A stretch of 25,201 nt of DNA. It comes from Bacillota bacterium. GTDB taxonomy: Bacteria; Bacillota; Clostridia; Lachnospirales; Lachnospiraceae. The stretch lies in contig JAEZRJ010000076.1 in NCBI GenBank assembly GCA_023412855.1, positions 1 to 25,201 on the forward strand. Direction: 5' to 3'. The notes below the pieces were generated by a model. The model had not been told where the DNA came from, made no database searches, and was given only the letters and a program-made list of their open reading frames with translations. Shown here piece after piece: positions 22,652 to 25,201 of the stretch. The position numbers were made by a program, and so were the translations under genes. Positions within the stretch are counted from its first letter, which is position 1. The number at the start of each line of letters is the position of its first letter.

Positions 22652-23515
22652 TTAAGCTTTGTTTACAGAGCCAAACAGTTCCATTTTCTCTTTAACAGTA
22701 GCCTTGATAGCCTCAAAGCCCGGAGCGAGAAGCTTACGAGGATCAAAGCCTTTGCCCTGAAGGTCTTTTCCTTCTTCGATGTATTTACGTGTAGCTGCTG
22801 CAAAGGTCAACTGGCATTCCGTGTTAACGTTGATTTTAGCAACGCCGAGAGAGATAGCCTTTTGGATCATGTCAGCCGGGATTCCCGTACCGCCGTGAAG
22901 AACGAGAGGCATGTCTCCTGTGAGCTTCTGGATATCGTCCAATGTCTCAAAGGAAAGTCCCTTCCAGTTTTCAGGATATTTGCCGTGGATATTGCCGATA
23001 CCTGCTGCCAGGAAATCGATGCCGAGGTCAGCGATTTCTTTACACTCCTGAGGGTCTGCACATTCGCCGGCACCAATAACGCCGTCTTCTTCTCCGCCGA
23101 TGGAACCAACTTCAGCTTCGATAGAAATTCCCTTTGCGTGGGATGCTGCAACCAATTCCTTCGTCTTTTCAACGTTCTCAGCGATCGGATAGTGGGAACC
23201 GTCGAACATTACAGATGAAAAACCTGCTTCGATGCACTTATAGCAGTGATCGTAGCTGCCGTGATCCAAGTGAAGAGCAACGGGAACTGTAATATTCAAG
23301 CCTTTGATTAAGCCGTTTACCATGCCAACTACCGCGTCATATCCGCCCATGTATTTACCTGCTCCTTCGGATACGCCGAGGATAACGGGAGAATTGTTTT
23401 CCTGAGCTGTCAAAAGAACTGCTTTTGTCCACTCAAGGTTGTTGATATTGAACTGTCCGACTGCATATTTGCCGGCTTTTGCTTTTTGAAGCATTTCTGT
23501 AGCTGAAACTAACAT
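22652..23515 (-). CDS. fba: Class II fructose-1,6-bisphosphate aldolase
   Basis: The 287-residue zinc-dependent aldolase cleaves fructose-1,6-bisphosphate to dihydroxyacetone phosphate and glyceraldehyde-3-phosphate in glycolysis. Motifs: GQFNINNLEW (20-29), LHLDHGSYD (81-89) with catalytic Asp84 and metal-binding His85, SVMFDGSHYP (101-110), IEAEVGSIGGEEDG (132-145), GIGNIHGKYP (172-181) with a metal His, LVLHGGTGIP (204-213) with a metal His, and KINVNTECQL (228-237). A longer frame starts at 23530, but GGAGG lies inside it, 8 bases before ATG 23515, so 23515 is used. It is a single-gene unit with its own TATAAT and terminator. Related tagatose-bisphosphate aldolases look similar, but glycolytic FBA is most likely given the isolated context. 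Confidence 0.95.
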   Translation of the reverse strand: MLVSATEMLQKAKAGKYAVGQFNINNLEWTKAVLLTAQENNSPVILGVSEGAGKYMGGYDAVVGMVNGLIKGLNITVPVALHLDHGSYDHCYKCIEAGFSSVMFDGSHYPIAENVEKTKELVAASHAKGISIEAEVGSIGGEEDGVIGAGECADPQECKEIADLGIDFLAAGIGNIHGKYPENWKGLSFETLDDIQKLTGDMPLVLHGGTGIPADMIQKAISLGVAKINVNTECQLTFAAATRKYIEEGKDLQGKGFDPRKLLAPGFEAIKATVKEKMELFGSVNKA

Positions 23516-23559
23516 TTTATTTACCTCCATATAATAAATTTATCAAATTCACCGAACCT

Positions 23560-23565
23560 ATTATA
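23560..23565 (-). promoter_or_regulatory. -10 box of the aldolase promoter
   Basis: A TATAAT on the minus strand (within GGGGTATAATAGG) lies 45 bases upstream of the start codon. The expected -35 position reads TTTCCT, a poor match, so only the -10 box is supported. Confidence 0.45.
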
Positions 23566-23688
23566 CCCCATTCGCGCCAAAAAGGAAACAACAAAGCTGT
23601 AAAAAATGTGGAAAATAGGCAAATATAAGAAAATGAACACCTTTTTACCAATCCCGGAAGAGAAATCAGATATCATTCCAATCTACCT

Positions 23689-24615
23689 CTATTTTACCGG
23701 CCCTTCTATCTTAGCCGCATTCTTACCCGGCACTTTGATCCTCACCGCCTGTTTCATGTTATGAATGCTCACACTTTTATGATTTCCGCCAAATTCTCCA
23801 TCCAAAGTCCACGGAATCTCAGTATTGGATTCAAAGGTAACCGATGACGTCTTAAAACAGTACATATAATCCGTATTGATATTCCGGTTCAAAAGAGCCG
23901 CCATGATATTATTGAGCTCCAAAGGATTAGAAGGCATCTTGATCAAAGTCACCTCGAACTCTCCGTCATCCAGTTCCACATATTTGCCGGTAATCCGCTT
24001 AAAGCCCCCTACCGAGATAGAATTGGTCACCATGCCGAAAATGAATTCTTCCTCCATGGTCACATCGCCGTATCCAACCTTAAGCCGATAAGATTTGATG
24101 CTGGGTATTCTCTTCATGCCCTCCAGAATATATGCCATATGCCCCAGCACATTTTTTACATCCTGACTGGTCCCGTAGGACACGTCCGTAAAAAGTCCGA
24201 ACGCTGCAATATAGACGAAGCTTTCCTTATTGAACGCTCCCACATCGCAGGCGTAGTCTTTTCCCTTTACTATGACCTGCGCTGCCTTCAGCATATCATT
24301 GGGTATTCCCAGACTTCTCGCGAAATCATTGGTGCTGCCTGCCGGAATATAGCCGATGGGAATTTGTTTCGTACTGCGGAGCATACCGTTTACTGCCTCA
24401 TCCAGCGTGCCGTCACCGCCGCAGCAAACGAGAATGTCATATCTGTCCTTCTTATTCTGTACTGCACACACCGCGTCCCCTTCGCACTGCGTGGGATATA
24501 CGGTAACCACATATCCGGCCTTGACGAATACGTCTATAATATCCTGAAGCTTATTTCTGATCTTCGCTTTCCCCGAACGGGGATTAAATACAAAAAACAT
24601 CTCTTTATCAGCCAT
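23689..24615 (-). CDS. Diacylglycerol/lipid kinase of the DgkB/YegS family
   Basis: The 308-residue soluble lipid kinase shows VFNPRSGKAK (9-18), the nucleotide-binding CCGGDGTLDEAVNGML (64-79), GYIPAGSTNDFARSLGIP (88-105), and C-terminal VELDDGEFEVTLI and WTLDGEFGG, all characteristic of the DagK catalytic fold. It should phosphorylate diacylglycerol or a related lipid at the membrane and so recycle it into phospholipid synthesis. A longer frame begins at 24663, but AAAGGGGAAC precedes the internal ATG 24615 and the conserved domain starts there, so 24615 is chosen. It lies 143 bases downstream of the HPr-like gene on the same strand, with hairpins between. Confidence 0.92.
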   Translation of the reverse strand: MADKEMFFVFNPRSGKAKIRNKLQDIIDVFVKAGYVVTVYPTQCEGDAVCAVQNKKDRYDILVCCGGDGTLDEAVNGMLRSTKQIPIGYIPAGSTNDFARSLGIPNDMLKAAQVIVKGKDYACDVGAFNKESFVYIAAFGLFTDVSYGTSQDVKNVLGHMAYILEGMKRIPSIKSYRLKVGYGDVTMEEEFIFGMVTNSISVGGFKRITGKYVELDDGEFEVTLIKMPSNPLELNNIMAALLNRNINTDYMYCFKTSSVTFESNTEIPWTLDGEFGGNHKSVSIHNMKQAVRIKVPGKNAAKIEGPVK

Positions 24616-24656
24616 ATAGTTCCCCTTTTCAATCCACAACTTTACAAAGTCAAATC

Positions 24657-24676
24657 GGAGCATCCTAAGATGCTCC
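24657..24676 (-). repeat. Hairpin in the leader of the lipid kinase gene
   Basis: GGAGCATC (24657-24664) and GATGCTCC (24669-24676) form a perfect 8-pair stem with a CTAA loop (TTAG on the minus strand). GATTTGACTTTG follows on the minus strand, so it is a poor intrinsic terminator. It may end part of the whiA-HPr transcript or shape the kinase leader. Confidence 0.45.
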
Positions 24677-24692
24677 GCGTTAAGTCTTTATT

Positions 24693-24744
24693 CCTACGTA
24701 GGCAACGAATCAAAGGACATGCCAGCATGGCGACTGCCTATAGG
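24693..24744 (-). repeat. Imperfect inverted repeat between the HPr-like and lipid kinase genes
   Basis: CCTACGTAGGCA (24693-24704) pairs with TGCCTATAGG (24735-24744) over 10 pairs with a 2-base bulge, enclosing a 30-base loop that has its own small GCCA/TGGC stem. No T-tract follows on the minus strand. It is a candidate structured RNA element or processing site. Confidence 0.4.
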
Positions 24745-24758
24745 TCATATATGAAATT

Positions 24759-25022
24759 TTAACTTACTTTTCCTTTTAACAAATATTCTTCGATATCCGC
24801 TACTGCCTGCGTCTCATCCTGACCGTCGGCAATTACAGTTACCGTTTCACCGCTATCGAGTCCTAAACTCATCATGCCCATGATACTCTTCGCATTCACC
24901 TTTTTCCCTTCGGATTCAATGTAAACGGAGCAGGCATGCTTACTAGCCACCTGTACCAATACTGCCACCGGTCTAGCCTCTAATCCTGTAGGCAATTGAA
25001 TCTTCATCACTTTTTCGATCAT
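24759..25022 (-). CDS. HPr-family regulatory protein lacking His15 (Crh-like)
   Basis: The 87-residue protein has the HPr fold and length. The active-site loop reads LPTGLEARPVAVLVQ: residue 15 is Glu where PTS HPr has the His phosphorylated by enzyme I. Ser46 is intact in KKVNAKSIMGMMSL, the site phosphorylated by HPr kinase. This is the pattern of Bacillus Crh (Gln15, Ser46), which cannot carry phosphate to sugars but, when Ser-phosphorylated, acts as a CcpA co-regulator. RBS AGGAGGAGACGTT sets the start. It lies 15 bases after the end of whiA, the same order as yvcL(whiA)-crh in Bacillus subtilis. I infer a role in carbon regulation rather than transport; a residual HPr role is unlikely without His15. 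Confidence 0.9.
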   Translation of the reverse strand: MIEKVMKIQLPTGLEARPVAVLVQVASKHACSVYIESEGKKVNAKSIMGMMSLGLDSGETVTVIADGQDETQAVADIEEYLLKGKVS

Positions 25023-25037
25023 AACGTCTCCTCCTTT

Positions 25038-25201
25038 TTAACTTCTAAGCCTGTCAGCCAACTCACTTAATTTCCTAAGTCTATGGTTCATCCCCGATTT
25101 TCCAACCGGAGGTTCTAAGATTTGTCCTAATTCCTTTAATGTTGCATCCGGATATTCTAATCTTATTTGTGCCGCTTCTCTTATGTTATCTGGTAGATTC
25201 T
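25038..25201 (-). CDS. whiA: WhiA DNA-binding protein, C-terminal fragment (5' end outside window)
   Basis: The frame is open from the right edge to a TAA at 25038-25040, giving 53 residues. It contains the conserved WhiA C-terminal helix-turn-helix: NLPDNIREAAQIRLEYPD, then TLKELGQIL, then PPVGKSGMNHRLRKL. WhiA is a widespread Gram-positive DNA-binding protein needed for sporulation in Streptomyces and linked to cell division or lipid composition in Bacillus. It is usually encoded after rapZ and yvcK, which would lie to the right of this window. The HPr-like gene follows after 15 bases in the same operon. Confidence 0.93.
   Translation of the reverse strand, partial: NLPDNIREAAQIRLEYPDATLKELGQILEPPVGKSGMNHRLRKLSELADRLRS

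Noticed and set aside
1..25201. CRISPR arrays, tRNA or rRNA genes, insertion sequences, phage genes
   Set aside because: No regularly spaced repeats, no tRNA-like cloverleaf sequence, no rRNA motifs and no transposase or integrase motif was recognised on either strand.

Overview
The window looks like a low-to-moderate-GC Clostridia chromosome, most likely Lachnospiraceae. This rests on gene content and protein style: WhiA next to an HPr-family gene, a two-gene SufC-SufB pair, class II aldolase, YesMN-type two-component system, and AT-rich intergenic DNA with strong GGAGG ribosome binding sites. No rRNA, tRNA, CRISPR array, integrase or intact insertion sequence was seen. All functions are read from motifs by eye; no database search was possible.

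Region 1 (1-5.8 kb) is an arabinoside-degradation locus. A GH43 arabinofuranosidase (minus strand, cut by the left edge) diverges from a GH127 beta-L-arabinofuranosidase and a GH51 alpha-L-arabinofuranosidase. A convergent ArsR-type winged-helix regulator with a large C-terminal domain follows. None of the enzymes has a signal peptide, so they should act on imported arabino-oligosaccharides. A near-identical 22-bp AT-rich element overlaps or closely follows the promoters of both the regulator and GH43 and is a candidate operator.

Region 2 (5.9-15.3 kb, all minus strand) reads in transcription order: lipoprotein solute-binding protein, internal terminator, ABC ATPase, fused double permease, YesM-like sensor kinase, YesN-like response regulator, Cof-type HAD phosphatase, chemoreceptor. 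The transporter belongs to the ferric/AfuABC/phosphonate class. The binding protein has no adjacent tyrosine pair, and a sugar-phosphate-type phosphatase lies nearby, so an organophosphate substrate such as hexose phosphate is a better guess than iron.

Region 3 (15.3-17.6 kb) holds sufC-sufB, the core of a minimal Fe-S cluster assembly scaffold, with a very good Fur-box match upstream. It is followed by about 500 bp of decayed DNA containing a frameshifted PTS EIIB remnant and a second unidentified broken gene.

Region 4 (17.6-22.2 kb) holds a half-size ABC exporter overlapped by an XRE/TPR-type regulator, a GNAT acetyltransferase with an extra N-terminal domain, and a divergent cyclophilin. 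A roughly 480-bp intergenic stretch with three hairpins follows.

Region 5 (22.6 kb to the end) has housekeeping genes: fructose-bisphosphate aldolase, a YegS/DgkB-like lipid kinase, an HPr-family protein and the C-terminus of WhiA. The HPr-like protein has Glu at the normally phosphorylated His15 but keeps Ser46, which together with its position after whiA marks it as Crh-like rather than a PTS phosphocarrier. Several start codons were moved downstream from the longest open frame because the Shine-Dalgarno sequence lies inside the longer frame; this is stated entry by entry.
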